Shown: one piece after another, positions 1 through 8,933 of the stretch
Layout: every line of letters begins with the position of its first letter
How positions within the stretch are numbered: the stretch's first letter is position 1
From: an uncultured Gemmatimonadota bacterium
Lineage (GTDB): Bacteria; Gemmatimonadota; Gemmatimonadetes; Gemmatimonadales; Gemmatimonadaceae
Assembly (NCBI GenBank): GCA_946479895.1
Contig: CAMLHT010000067.1
Location: 1-15,615, forward strand
Length of the DNA stretch: 15,615 nt
Direction: 5' to 3'
The notes under the pieces: generated by a model
Told to the model about the DNA's origin: nothing
Databases searched by the model: none
The model's input: the letters and a program-made list of their open reading frames with translations, nothing else
Translations under genes and position numbers: made by a program

Positions 1-689
1 TGCAGGAGGGCGCGAAGTACCTCGAGAAGCTCTACGGCGGCCGCGGCGTGCTGCTGGGCGGCGTGCCGGGCGTGATGCCGGCCAAGGTGGTCATCCTCGG
101 CGGCGGCATCGTGGGCATCAACGCCGCGAAGATGGCGGCAGGCATGGGAGCCCGGGTCACGATCCTCGACCTGTCCCTCGAGCGGCTCCGCTACCTCTCG
201 GACGTCATGCCGCCGAACTGCGTCCTGATCCACTCGAACCGCCACAACATCCTGACGGAGATCGCCGACGCCGACCTGGTGGTGGGCGCGGTCCTGATCC
301 CGGGCGCCAAGGCCCCGAAGCTGATCCGGAAGGAGGACCTGAAGAAGATGCAGCCCGGGTCCGTCATCGTCGACGTGGCGATCGACCAGGGCGGCTGCGT
401 GGAGACCATCCACGCGACGACGCACGAGAACCCCACGTACGTCGTGGACGGCGTGATCCACTACGGCGTCGCCAACATGCCGGGCGGGGTGCCGCGGACG
501 TCGACCCTGGCCCTCACCAACGCGACCCTGCCGTACGCGATGCAGCTGGCGAACAAGGGCTGGAAGAAGGCCCTGAAGGACAACCCGGCCCTCCTCAAGG
601 GCCTCAACGCCTGCGAGGGGAAGGTGACCTACGCCGGCGTCGCCGAAGCCTTCGGGATGGAGTACACGGAGGCGTCGAAGTTCCTGTAA
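1..689 (+). CDS. ald: Alanine dehydrogenase, C-terminal part (5' end outside window)
   Basis: Catalyses reversible NAD-dependent oxidative deamination of L-alanine to pyruvate and ammonium in the cytoplasm. The reading frame is open from base 3, and 228 residues are visible before TAA at 687-689. The family is usually about 370 residues, so the N-terminal substrate-binding part is missing only because of the window edge. Visible landmarks are the lead-in [22 protein letters not shown], the Rossmann glycine motif [15 protein letters not shown], the acidic strand end [13 protein letters not shown] that binds the NAD ribose, and the [10 protein letters not shown] segment holding the family's active-site Asp. 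The C-terminal [11 protein letters not shown] stretch is also characteristic. An internal GTG at 48 is not the start, because the conserved sequence continues upstream of it. It is separated from mreB by a repeat-built hairpin, so it probably belongs to a different transcript. Confidence 0.95.
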   Translation, partial: QEGAKYLEKLYGGRGVLLGGVPGVMPAKVVILGGGIVGINAAKMAAGMGARVTILDLSLERLRYLSDVMPPNCVLIHSNRHNILTEIADADLVVGAVLIPGAKAPKLIRKEDLKKMQPGSVIVDVAIDQGGCVETIHATTHENPTYVVDGVIHYGVANMPGGVPRTSTLALTNATLPYAMQLANKGWKKALKDNPALLKGLNACEGKVTYAGVAEAFGMEYTEASKFL

Positions 690-690
690 G

Positions 691-788
691 GAGTGGGAGT
701 GGGAGTGGGAGTGGGAGTGGGGGTGGGGAGTGGGATTCGCGATGAGGTCGCTGGCTTCCGGCTCCCTCCCACTCCCACTCCCACTTTT
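691..788. repeat. GAGTGG hexamer tandem array with inverted copy (hairpin/terminator-like)
   Basis: Beginning two bases after the ald stop, the unit GAGTGG is repeated five times without error (691-720), followed by degenerate copies to about 735. After a 30-base spacer the complementary pyrimidine version (CCCACT units) runs at about 763-784 and is followed by TTTTCTTT. The right arm at 766-784 is perfectly complementary for 19 bp to the left arm in two alternative registers, 693-711 and 699-717. The stem followed by a U-rich tract fits an intrinsic terminator for ald. The repeats allow slippage between registers. Confidence 0.85.
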
Positions 789-792
789 CTTT
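766..792 (+). terminator. Probable intrinsic terminator of ald (descending arm and U-tract)
   Basis: This is the 3' arm of the hexamer hairpin (766-784) followed by TTTTCTTT (785-792). Its 5' arm lies at 693-717. The loop is long (48-54 bases), which is less efficient than a typical terminator, but the stem is GC-rich and perfect, and the T-run is in the correct place. It would act on + strand transcription leaving ald. Confidence 0.5.
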
Positions 793-925
793 GTGCTCCA
801 AGTCCGCCTCCGCCAACGCCTTGTAGCGTCCTGTCGGCACCAGTACCTTAAACCCGTACTGCGCCAAAACTTGCACTCTCACGTCGCGGAATCAGTCCGC
901 CCGATCGACGACCTCAACGAACTGG
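785..925 (+). promoter_or_regulatory. mreB upstream region, probable promoter-bearing leader
   Basis: These 141 bases between the repeat hairpin and mreB are visibly less GC-rich than the flanking genes, as expected for a promoter region. The best sigma70-like pair I see is TTGTAG (821-826) and TACCTT (844-849) with a 17-base spacer. Each box matches its consensus at only three positions, so this is weak. No strong Shine-Dalgarno precedes the mreB ATG at 926. The reverse strand is open and encodes about 31 protein-like residues from 882 to 790 before entering the repeat; no function is recognised. Confidence 0.3.
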
Positions 926-1963
926 ATGCGCTGGCCATTCTTCAAGCCGGGATCGCTCTTTCCCGCAAATGCAATCGGTGTTGATCTCGGCACGGCCAAC
1001 ACGTTGATCTACGTGAAAGGTGAAGGCATCGTCCTCAACGAGCCTTCGGTCGTGGCGATCGATCGCAACACCAAGATCATCAAGGGCGTCGGCCTCGAAG
1101 CGAAGCGCATGCTCGGCCGCACTCCCGACGGCGTGATTGCCGTGCGACCCATGAAGGACGGCGTGATCGCCGACTTCGACGTGACGGAACGAATGCTGCG
1201 CTACTTCCTCACGCTCATCATCGAGAATCACGTCTTCAAGGTCAAACCCAGGGTGATCGTGTGCGTTCCGTCTGGCATCACGGAAGTGGAGCGTCGTGCC
1301 GTTCGCGATTCCGCGCTGGGCGCGGGCGCGAAGGAAGTGTTCATGGTCGCTGAGCCGATGGCCGCGGCCATCGGCGTGGGGCTGCCCGTGGAGACGCCGA
1401 CCGGCAACATGGTCATCGACATCGGCGGCGGCACGACGGAGATCGCGGTCATCGCGCTGTCGGGCATCGTCAGCGACACGTCGATTCGCGTCGGCGGCGA
1501 CGAGCTGGACACGGCCATCGTGCAGTTCATGCGGAAGAACTACAACCTGCTGATCGGCGAGCCGACGGCGGAGCAGATCAAGATCCAGATCGGCTCGGCC
1601 GCGCCCGTGGGCGAGGAGCGCGAGATGGAAGTGAAGGGTCGCGACCTGGTCTCGGGCATCCCGAAGACGGTGCGCGTCCACTCGAGCGAGATCCGCGAGG
1701 CAATCCAGGAGCCCGTGCAGGCGATCGTCGACGCGGTGCGCCGCGCGCTCGAGATCACGCCGCCCGAGCTGGCGAGCGACATCGTCGATCGTGGCATCGT
1801 CATGACCGGCGGCGGCGCGCTCATTCGCGGCCTCGACCTGCTGCTCAGCCAGGAGACGAATCTTCCGATCCACGTGGACGAGGATCCGCTCACCTGCGTC
1901 GTGCGCGGCACCGGCCGTATTCTCGACGATGAAGAGAAGTACTGGTCGGTCCTGACCACATAA
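926..1963 (+). CDS. mreB: Rod shape-determining protein MreB (actin-like)
   Basis: Bacterial actin homologue that polymerises in an ATP-dependent way under the inner membrane and guides lateral-wall synthesis by the elongasome. The 345-residue length is normal. The N-terminus [12 protein letters not shown] is a short basic-hydrophobic leader, consistent with membrane association, and is followed by the phosphate-1 motif [23 protein letters not shown] (Asp20). The phosphate-2 motif [14 protein letters not shown] and the adenosine motif [12 protein letters not shown] are intact, as is the conserved [15 protein letters not shown] stretch. The ATG at 926 is chosen because the leader lies directly before the conserved core. 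It is the first gene of an mreBCD-mrdA-rodA operon; mreC follows after 7 bases. Annotation is secure. Confidence 0.98.
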   Translation: MRWPFFKPGSLFPANAIGVDLGTANTLIYVKGEGIVLNEPSVVAIDRNTKIIKGVGLEAKRMLGRTPDGVIAVRPMKDGVIADFDVTERMLRYFLTLIIENHVFKVKPRVIVCVPSGITEVERRAVRDSALGAGAKEVFMVAEPMAAAIGVGLPVETPTGNMVIDIGGGTTEIAVIALSGIVSDTSIRVGGDELDTAIVQFMRKNYNLLIGEPTAEQIKIQIGSAAPVGEEREMEVKGRDLVSGIPKTVRVHSSEIREAIQEPVQAIVDAVRRALEITPPELASDIVDRGIVMTGGGALIRGLDLLLSQETNLPIHVDEDPLTCVVRGTGRILDDEEKYWSVLTT

Positions 1964-1970
1964 GACGTCC

Positions 1971-3110
1971 GTGGCGAGCTCCGCTCAGATCCGCGCGCGC
2001 GCCGACATCCTGCTGTTGGCAGCCGCCATCATCCTGTCGGTGATGGCGTTGATGCTCGATGCGACGCCGGTGGCGCGCATCCTCCGCCAGACGATCGTCG
2101 CGCCGCTCGTGGGACTCCAGCAGGGATCGGAGCGGTGGCGGAATGCCTGGCTCCAGCGCGAGGAGATCGCCCTCGCGCGTGATTCGTCGGCGCTGCGCGC
2201 CATGAACGCCCAGGCCCTCGTGGCCGAGAACGACCAGCTGCGGAAGCTCGTGGGCCTGGGCCGTCGGCTCCAGTGGGGCTTCATCCCGGCCGAGGCGCTC
2301 CAGACGTCGGTGGAGCAGGGCTTCGACTTCGTCACCACGGTGACGCTCACGGCGGGCACGAACGCGAACGTGCGCAAGTACAGCGCGGTCGTGGCGCCCG
2401 AAGGCCTGGTCGGCGTCGTCGAGACCCCGGAGCCGACCATGAGCATCGCCATCCTCTATTCGCATCCGGACTTCCGCGCGAGCGCGATGTCCGGCGATCG
2501 CACGGCCTACGGCACGGTCTACCCGCATTCGCGGGGTGCGAGCCTGCGCGACCGCCAGTACTTCCTCGAGCTTCGCGGCGTCCCGTTCCGGAGCGTCCTC
2601 AAGCCGGGCGCGCCGATCTTCACCGCCGGCCTCGGTGGCGTGTATCCGCCGGGCATCGCCGTTGGCACCGTGATCCGCGAGCTCGAGGCGAGCGAGGGAC
2701 TGTCGCGCACCTATCTGCTGGCGCCGGCGGTGAATCCGTCCAAGCTCACGTCGGTGCTGATCCTGACGCCGCAGCGCTCCAGCCAGGGCGTCGGCAACAT
2801 CTGGACGTCGGCGGTCTCCATCGATTCGGCGACGAAGAGCATCGTCGCGGGCGGCGACTCGCTGATGATCGCGGCCGCCGAGCTCGCGGACCGCCAGCGC
2901 CGCGCCACGCTCGACTCGGCCAAGCGCGTCGCGATCGATTCCGTGATGCGCGCCAACGGCATCGTGCGGCCGGACTCGCTGCGGCCGGATTCGACGCGTC
3001 GTCCGGCAGGCGGGGTGACTCCGCCGGTCCGGCGTCCGATCGTTCGTGACACGACGCGCCCGCGGCCCGATACGACGGTGCGGATCGATACCATGAGGAC
3101 ACGGCGATGA
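1971..3110 (+). CDS. mreC: Rod shape-determining protein MreC with long C-terminal tail
   Basis: Bitopic membrane protein that links MreB and MreD to PBP2/RodA and activates them. The predicted protein has 379 residues from a GTG start at 1971. A transmembrane segment (DILLLAAAIILSVMALML, about residues 12-29) is followed by a helical, coiled-coil-like region rich in Gln/Glu/Arg (about 45-90, ending VAENDQLRKLVGL), then the periplasmic beta-barrel domains to about residue 265. Conserved features include the ARV/AVV-type strands, DRTAYGT and a GLGGVYPPGIAVGTV segment. Residues 266-379 form an extension beyond the usual MreC end: first Ala/Ser/Asp-rich and helical, then Arg/Asp/Thr/Pro-rich (RPDSLRPDSTRRP, RPDTTVRIDTMRTRR). 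The stop overlaps the mreD start (ATGA). The function of the tail is unknown. Confidence 0.95.
   Translation: MASSAQIRARADILLLAAAIILSVMALMLDATPVARILRQTIVAPLVGLQQGSERWRNAWLQREEIALARDSSALRAMNAQALVAENDQLRKLVGLGRRLQWGFIPAEALQTSVEQGFDFVTTVTLTAGTNANVRKYSAVVAPEGLVGVVETPEPTMSIAILYSHPDFRASAMSGDRTAYGTVYPHSRGASLRDRQYFLELRGVPFRSVLKPGAPIFTAGLGGVYPPGIAVGTVIRELEASEGLSRTYLLAPAVNPSKLTSVLILTPQRSSQGVGNIWTSAVSIDSATKSIVAGGDSLMIAAAELADRQRRATLDSAKRVAIDSVMRANGIVRPDSLRPDSTRRPAGGVTPPVRRPIVRDTTRPRPDTTVRIDTMRTRR
3095..3099 (+). promoter_or_regulatory. Shine-Dalgarno GAGGA for mreD
   Basis: GAGGA lies 7 bases before the mreD ATG at 3107, inside the end of mreC. It supports this start and translational coupling through the ATGA overlap. 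Confidence 0.6.
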
Positions 3111-3598
3111 ACTGGGGCTCGTTTCTCCGCACCCTGATCTGCTGCGTGATCCTCGTCATGCTGCACTACACCGTGCGGCCCCTGCTGGGATGGCGGGCAC
3201 CGATCGACTTCATGCTGATCGCGGCGCTGTTCGGCGCGGTGCGCATGCGGCCGGGCGTCGCGGCGATGTACGGTCTCTTTCTCGGGCTCATCGCCGACGC
3301 CCTGGCGGTCAACGGCTTCGGGGCGGCGGCGCTCGGGATGACGATCGTCGCCTACGCCGCGTCGTGGCTCAAGGCGGTGTTCTTCGCCGACAACCTGGCG
3401 CTCAACGCCTTCTTCCTGTTCATCGGCAAGTGGGTGTTCGACGTCATCGTGGTGCTCGCCGCGCATCGCGTGGTGGGAACCGAGCTCGCCATGCAGATCT
3501 TCGTGTGGTCGCCTCTGGCGGCCGCGCTCACCGCCATCGCGGGCGCCATCGTGCTGACGATGCTGCGTCCGATCATGGAGCTGCGTCCGACGGCATGA
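3107..3598 (+). CDS. mreD: Rod shape-determining protein MreD
   Basis: Small polytopic inner-membrane component of the elongasome that associates with MreC. It has 163 residues, the usual size. About five or six hydrophobic segments are visible: LICCVILVMLHYTV near the N-terminus, FMLIAALFGAV, AAMYGLFLGLIADAL, ALGMTIVAYAASWL, FIGKWVFDVIVVLAA and AALTAIAGAIVLTML. The GLFLGLIADAL segment is the best-conserved part of the family. The sequence is divergent, as MreD usually is, so the call rests on membrane topology plus its position between mreC and mrdA. It overlaps both neighbours by 4 bases (ATGA). Confidence 0.92.
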   Translation: MNWGSFLRTLICCVILVMLHYTVRPLLGWRAPIDFMLIAALFGAVRMRPGVAAMYGLFLGLIADALAVNGFGAAALGMTIVAYAASWLKAVFFADNLALNAFFLFIGKWVFDVIVVLAAHRVVGTELAMQIFVWSPLAAALTAIAGAIVLTMLRPIMELRPTA

Positions 3599-5397
3599 GC
3601 TTCCACCCGAACGACGTGGTCCGTCGCGGACGGAACGCCTCGATCATCGTGACGGGTGTGATCCTGATACTGCTGGTCGCGTTCTTCCGGACTCAGGTGC
3701 TGGACCACAGCCAGTGGGTCATGCAGTCGGAGGAGAACCGGTTGCGCCAGGTGCCGATTCCGGCGCCGCGCGGGGTGATCCTCGATCGGAAGGGCGAGAT
3801 CATCGCCGAGAACTCGGTGAGCTACAACGTCTCGATGCTCGTGAAGAACGAGGGCGAGCTCAAGGCGACGATGGAGCAGCTCAGCGAGCTCATTCCGATG
3901 AGCCGCAAGTCCAAGGAGGACGCGGTCCGGCGCTATCGCCGGGATATCGCGCGGCCCACGGCCATCTTCCCGGACGCCTCGTTCGACCAGGTCGCCGTGC
4001 TCGAGGAGCATCGGCTCGACTTCCCGTCACTGATCATCCAGGCGACGCCCAAGCGAGTCTATCCCGAGGGCAAGGCCGTGTGGGCTTTCGTTGGGTACAC
4101 CGCCGAAGTGAGCGAAAACCAGCTGGCCACTCTGGCCGACTCGGGATACCGCCCGGGGCAGCAGATCGGACGCACCGGACTCGAGGAGCAATACGAGTCC
4201 ATGCTGCGCGGCCGGGAAGGGAGTCGTTTCGTCGAGGTGGACGCCCGGAACCGCATCATGCGGGAGCAGGGCGCGCGGCCGGACCTCCTGGCCGTCCCCG
4301 GCAAAGAGCTGAAGACCTACATCGATCTCGACCTGCAGCGCTTCGTCTACAACATCTTCGGCGACTCGCTCATCGGCGGCGCCGTCGCGATCGATCCCCA
4401 GACCGGAGGCGTCCTGGCGATCCATTCGGCGCCGGGGGTCGATCCGAATCGCTGGATCGGCGGCATGTCGCCCGCGTACTACGATTCGTTGCGATCGGAC
4501 ACGTTGCGCCGACCGCTCTACAACAAGGCATTGCTCGGCAGCTATCCGCCTGGTTCCACCTTCAAGCTGGCGACGTCCGTCATCGCGCTGGAGGACAACG
4601 CCGTGCGGTGGGACGAGCATTTCCCGCAGTCGTGCACCGGCTCCTACTATTTCGGGAATCGGGCCTGGAAATGCTGGAAGCCGGAAGGCCATGGAAGCCT
4701 CGACCTTGCCGGCGCCATCGCCAAGTCGTGCGACGTCTATTTCTACCAGCTCGGCCTGCGACTGCAGCTGCAGCGACTCAGCGCTGGAGGCGTGAAGCTC
4801 GGTTTCGCGAAGAAGACGGGGATCGATCTGCCGAGCGAGCGCACTCCGAGCTATCCGGCGGACTACCAGGCGTATCTCGACGCCAAGTACGGCAAGGGCC
4901 GATGGACGGCGCCGGCCGTCGCGCTCAATCTCTCGATCGGGCAGGGTGAGAACTCGCAGACGATCCTCAACATGGCGCGGTTCTATGCTGCCCTGGCTTC
5001 CGACGGGACGGAGCCGGAGTTGCGGGTCGCCCAGGTGAAGTCGGATCGCAAGCGTGTCATCGATCTGCCTCAGCCGCAGCTGGATAAACTGCGGGAAGCG
5101 ATGATCGACGTGCTTTCTGCTGGTGGTACCGCCGCCGCGTCGGCCATCGAAGGCGTCGCCATTGCGGGGAAGACAGGTACGGCGCAGTCAGGCAAGTTCG
5201 TCAACGGGACCGAGCTCAATCACGCCTGGTTTGCCGGTATCGCTCCGGCGGGCCAGGGGCAGACCCCCAAGATCGTCGTCGTCGTCATGCTCGAGTACGG
5301 CGGTCACGGCACGCGATCGGCGCACATCGCCTCGGCGATCATCGGCCACTATCTGAAGGTAAAGGCTCACTACGAGCTAGGGGATCAGGGGGGCTGA
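3595..5397 (+). CDS. mrdA: Penicillin-binding protein 2, elongasome DD-transpeptidase
   Basis: Class B PBP that cross-links peptidoglycan during lateral-wall growth, working with RodA. It has 600 residues from ATG 3595, which overlaps the mreD stop. A single N-terminal membrane anchor (SIIVTGVILILLVAFF, about residues 16-31) precedes the dimerisation domain, which opens with the PRGVILDRKGEIIAEN motif. The transpeptidase domain carries all three catalytic motifs: SxxK as PGSTFK (Ser321, Lys324), SxD as SCD (Ser378-Asp380, the D variant being usual for PBP2) and KTG at Lys526 in AGKTGTAQ. Open frame extends upstream to 3190, but that stretch lies inside mreD in another frame and is not PBP-like. 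The stop overlaps the rodA ATG by one base. No defect is seen. Confidence 0.97.
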   Translation: MSFHPNDVVRRGRNASIIVTGVILILLVAFFRTQVLDHSQWVMQSEENRLRQVPIPAPRGVILDRKGEIIAENSVSYNVSMLVKNEGELKATMEQLSELIPMSRKSKEDAVRRYRRDIARPTAIFPDASFDQVAVLEEHRLDFPSLIIQATPKRVYPEGKAVWAFVGYTAEVSENQLATLADSGYRPGQQIGRTGLEEQYESMLRGREGSRFVEVDARNRIMREQGARPDLLAVPGKELKTYIDLDLQRFVYNIFGDSLIGGAVAIDPQTGGVLAIHSAPGVDPNRWIGGMSPAYYDSLRSDTLRRPLYNKALLGSYPPGSTFKLATSVIALEDNAVRWDEHFPQSCTGSYYFGNRAWKCWKPEGHGSLDLAGAIAKSCDVYFYQLGLRLQLQRLSAGGVKLGFAKKTGIDLPSERTPSYPADYQAYLDAKYGKGRWTAPAVALNLSIGQGENSQTILNMARFYAALASDGTEPELRVAQVKSDRKRVIDLPQPQLDKLREAMIDVLSAGGTAAASAIEGVAIAGKTGTAQSGKFVNGTELNHAWFAGIAPAGQGQTPKIVVVVMLEYGGHGTRSAHIASAIIGHYLKVKAHYELGDQGG

Positions 5398-6659
5398 TGG
5401 CGATTCGCAGGATCAACGTCGACTGGCCCCTCGTCGGCGCGGCGTTCGCGCTCTCACTCTTCGGCCTCGCGATGGTCTACTCGGCCGGCGTGACCGACCG
5501 CCCGATCCGCTCGGTCGCGCGCGCGTATCAGATGCAGGGGATGTGGCTCGTCGTCGCCCTCATCGCCGCGTTCGCCCTGAGCCGGGCCTCCGTCCGGCTC
5601 ATCGAGTGGATGACGGTGCCCCTGTACGGCCTCGCGCTCTTCCTGCTGTCCGTCACCCTCGTCTTCGGCTCGGGCGGCGGCACGGCGGCGAGCGTAAAAG
5701 GCTGGCTGACCATCGGCGGCAGGCGCCTGGGCCAGCCCGCGGAGTTTGCCAAGCTCGCGGTGGTGCTCATGCTCGCCCGCGTCCTGGCCCAGCGAAAGAC
5801 CGGCGCCGCCAAGTCGATGTTCGACCTCTGGAAGCCGATTCTCGTCGTCTTCATACCGATGGTGCTGATCCTTCTCCAGCCGGATCTGGGCACGGCCATC
5901 GTCTTCGTCGGCATCTTCTTCGGCCTCCTGTTCTGGGCGGGAACGCCCTGGAAGCTCCTCGTGCTCCTCGCGAGCCCGGTGGTCAGCCTCATCCTCGCGT
6001 TCAACTCCGCCGTCTGGGGAGCATGGCTCGTGCTCTTCATCGGGTTGCTGCTCTGGTATCGCCCCTACCTGTGGGAGGGCATCGCGCTCGCGGTCGCGAA
6101 CGTCTCGATGGGCATCGTGGCCCCGCTGCTGTGGGATCACCTCGACACCTACCAGCAGAACCGCCTCAAGGTCTTCCTCGATCCGACGGTGGATCCGCGC
6201 GGGTCGGGATACCACGTCACGCAGTCGCGGGTCGCGATCGGATCGGGCGGCTGGTTCGGCCAGGGATTCCTCCATGGCCCGCAGAAGCGTCTCGCCTTCC
6301 TGCCGGAGCAGCACACCGATTTCATCTTCGCCGTGGTCGGCGAGGAGCTGGGCTACCTCGGCGTCACCGTGGCGCTGGCGCTCTTCTTGTTCCTGTTCCT
6401 GCGCATCGTCCGCGTCTCGGAGCGCGCCAATGATTCATTCGGCAGCCTCGTCGCGTTCGGCCTGCTCGCGCTCTGGTTCACGCACGTCGCCGAGAACGTC
6501 GGCATGACGCTGAACCTGCTGCCGATCACCGGCATCCCGCTCCCGTTCTTCAGCTACGGCGGCTCGTTCCTGCTCGCGAGCTGGATGGCGGTGGGCATCC
6601 TCGCGCGCATCTCCAGCGAAGGCCGGGGCGCCGGGTTCGGCGGGCAACTGCGTATCTAG
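5397..6659 (+). CDS. rodA: SEDS peptidoglycan glycosyltransferase RodA
   Basis: Polytopic inner-membrane enzyme that polymerises lipid II into glycan strands and pairs with PBP2. It has 420 residues, with about ten hydrophobic segments from VGAAFALSLFGLAMVYSAG to the C-terminus. Family signatures are KLAVVLMLARVLA after the first loop, LLQPDLGTAIVF, the DPTVDPRGSGYHVTQSRVAIGSGG region holding the invariant extracellular Asp (Asp266 in DPRGSGYH), LPEQHTDFIFAVVGEELG, and the final FFSYGGSFLLASWMAVGIL. It could in principle be FtsW, but its position after mrdA and mreBCD makes RodA the better name. The ATG overlaps the mrdA stop (TGATG), and an A-G6 run at 5387-5393 lies only 3 bases before it. 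It is the last gene of the operon and is followed at once by an inverted repeat. Confidence 0.96.
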   Translation: MAIRRINVDWPLVGAAFALSLFGLAMVYSAGVTDRPIRSVARAYQMQGMWLVVALIAAFALSRASVRLIEWMTVPLYGLALFLLSVTLVFGSGGGTAASVKGWLTIGGRRLGQPAEFAKLAVVLMLARVLAQRKTGAAKSMFDLWKPILVVFIPMVLILLQPDLGTAIVFVGIFFGLLFWAGTPWKLLVLLASPVVSLILAFNSAVWGAWLVLFIGLLLWYRPYLWEGIALAVANVSMGIVAPLLWDHLDTYQQNRLKVFLDPTVDPRGSGYHVTQSRVAIGSGGWFGQGFLHGPQKRLAFLPEQHTDFIFAVVGEELGYLGVTVALALFLFLFLRIVRVSERANDSFGSLVAFGLLALWFTHVAENVGMTLNLLPITGIPLPFFSYGGSFLLASWMAVGILARISSEGRGAGFGGQLRI

Positions 6660-6722
6660 GACGGAGGACGGAGGGCGGAGGCGACTCGAGCCACTCCGTC
6701 CTCCGCCCTCCATCCTCCGTCC
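6659..6722. repeat. GGACGGA-type repeat inverted array (23-bp stem) after rodA
   Basis: The left arm 6659-6681 consists of degenerate GGACGGA/GGGCGGA units. The right arm 6700-6722 is its reverse complement with one mismatch in 23 (C opposite A). The loop is 18 bases. The arm begins on the last base of the rodA stop codon. A further CTCCGT at 6694-6699 in the loop and TCC at 6723-6725 continue the pyrimidine repeat. There is no T-tract downstream, so it is a weak candidate as a classical terminator, but it could stabilise the mRNA 3' end or block transcription by structure alone. The region 6723-6766 before accD holds no convincing promoter. Confidence 0.8.
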
Positions 6723-6766
6723 TCCAGATAGTGGCGTCCGCGACCCCGGCCAGTCACATTTCCCGG

Positions 6767-7624
<858 letters not shown>

Positions 7625-7637
7625 TTCCCCTCCGTCA

Positions 7638-8924
7638 TTGAGCGCGAGCCGATACACCCGGGCGCTCGAGTACCTCTTCGCCCGGACGACGGGCGGCGTC
7701 CGATTCGGCCTCGAGCGCACCGCCGCGCTGCTGGCCGAGCTGGGGAACCCGCAGCGAGATTTGCCGGCCTTCCACATAGCCGGCACCAACGGGAAGGGCA
7801 GCACCGTCGCGGCGATGACCGCCATGCTGCGCCACAAGGGACTCCGCGTGGCGACCTACACTTCGCCGCATCTCATCGACTTCCGCGAGCGCATCGTCGT
7901 CGACGGCGTGCCGATCACGGAGGACGAGGTCGTGGAGTTCATCGACCGCCACGTGGCGACCATCGAACGGCTAGGCGCCACGTTCTTCGAGGCGACGACG
8001 GCGATGGCGTTCGATCACATCGCGCGGTCGGGCGTGGACGCCGCGGTCATCGAGACCGGACTCGGTGGCCGCCTGGACTCCACCAACGTCGTCGATCCCA
8101 TGGCGGCGGTCGTGACCTCGATCGGGCTCGATCACATGGAGCTGCTGGGAAACACCATCGAGGCGATCGCGGCCGAGAAGGCGGGGATCTTCAAGCGGGG
8201 CCGCGCCGCGGTGATCGGCGAAGGCTGGCCTGACACGCTTCGCCAGCTGGAGGACCGCGCCAACGCGGCCGGCGCGACCCCGGTGCTCTCGGTCGCGCGG
8301 GAAGTGGTCCTCTCCCACACCCGGGTGACGGCGGACGGCACGACGTTCAGCATCAATGCCGGCGGCAAGGACGTCGAGGCCCGCATCGGCCTCGTGGGAT
8401 CGCACCAGCCGGCCAACGTGCTCACGGCCTGGCTGGGACTCTGCGCGAGCGGTCCGAAGTACGAAATCCCGCTCGAGTCGATCACGAGCGCCGTCGGCAC
8501 GCTCACCCTGCCGGGCCGGTTCCATCGGGTGGGGAACGTCATCTTCGACGTCGCCCATAACCCGGCCGGCGCCGCCGTCGTCGCGGGCACCCTGAAGGCG
8601 CTGGGCCTCCAGCAACCCGTGGTGGCGCTCATGGGCGTGCTCGGCGACAAGGACTGGCGCCCGATGCTCCAGTCCATCGGCAGCGTGTCGAGCGAGATCA
8701 TCGCGACGATGCCGCCGTCGGCGCCCGCCGAGCGCCGCTGGCACCTGGGCGACGTCGTCCGCTTCGCGCGGGAGGCGGGGCTGGAGCTCCGCGTGATCGC
8801 CGATTTCGACGAGGCCCTGCGCGCGGCCACGTCCGACCAGTCGCGCACCACCCTGATCACCGGCTCCTTTCACACCGTCGGCGACGCGATGTCGCGCTTG
8901 CAGGTGAATCCGCTGGCCCGGTAG
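7638..8924 (+). CDS. folC: Folylpolyglutamate synthase / dihydrofolate synthase
   Basis: ATP-dependent Mur-ligase-family enzyme that adds glutamate to dihydropteroate and/or to folates in the cytoplasm. It has 428 residues from a TTG at 7638, 13 bases after accD. The TTG is the only start close to the conserved N-terminus (YTRALEYLF...RFGLERTAALL), so it is accepted although no Shine-Dalgarno precedes it. The P-loop is GTNGKGST (residues 49-56). Other family motifs are TYTSPHLIDFRERI, ETGLGGRLDSTNVV, TSIGLDHMELLGNT, EKAGIFK and the C-terminal-domain signature FDVAHNPAG. Whether it has both DHFS and FPGS activities cannot be told from sequence alone. hisS follows after 9 bases. Confidence 0.95.
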   Translation: MSASRYTRALEYLFARTTGGVRFGLERTAALLAELGNPQRDLPAFHIAGTNGKGSTVAAMTAMLRHKGLRVATYTSPHLIDFRERIVVDGVPITEDEVVEFIDRHVATIERLGATFFEATTAMAFDHIARSGVDAAVIETGLGGRLDSTNVVDPMAAVVTSIGLDHMELLGNTIEAIAAEKAGIFKRGRAAVIGEGWPDTLRQLEDRANAAGATPVLSVAREVVLSHTRVTADGTTFSINAGGKDVEARIGLVGSHQPANVLTAWLGLCASGPKYEIPLESITSAVGTLTLPGRFHRVGNVIFDVAHNPAGAAVVAGTLKALGLQQPVVALMGVLGDKDWRPMLQSIGSVSSEIIATMPPSAPAERRWHLGDVVRFAREAGLELRVIADFDEALRAATSDQSRTTLITGSFHTVGDAMSRLQVNPLAR

Positions 8925-8933
8925 CTTTCGCCG

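Noticed and set aside
691..788. CRISPR array or coding Glu-Trp repeat protein
   Set aside because: The units are 6 bases with no spacers, so this is a microsatellite. The minus-strand Glu-Trp repeat is only its translation.
3190..3594. N-terminal extension of PBP2 by 135 residues
   Set aside because: The extension is read from mreD in another frame. The membrane anchor and family start fit ATG 3595, which overlaps the mreD stop.
926..6659. A novel system within the mre/mrd/rod block
   Set aside because: All five genes are standard elongasome components in their common order with intact catalytic motifs. Only the MreC tail is unusual.
6731..6766. GTG 6731 as accD start
   Set aside because: It would add 12 residues without AccD character. 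ATG 6767 gives a typical basic AccD N-terminus before the zinc ribbon.
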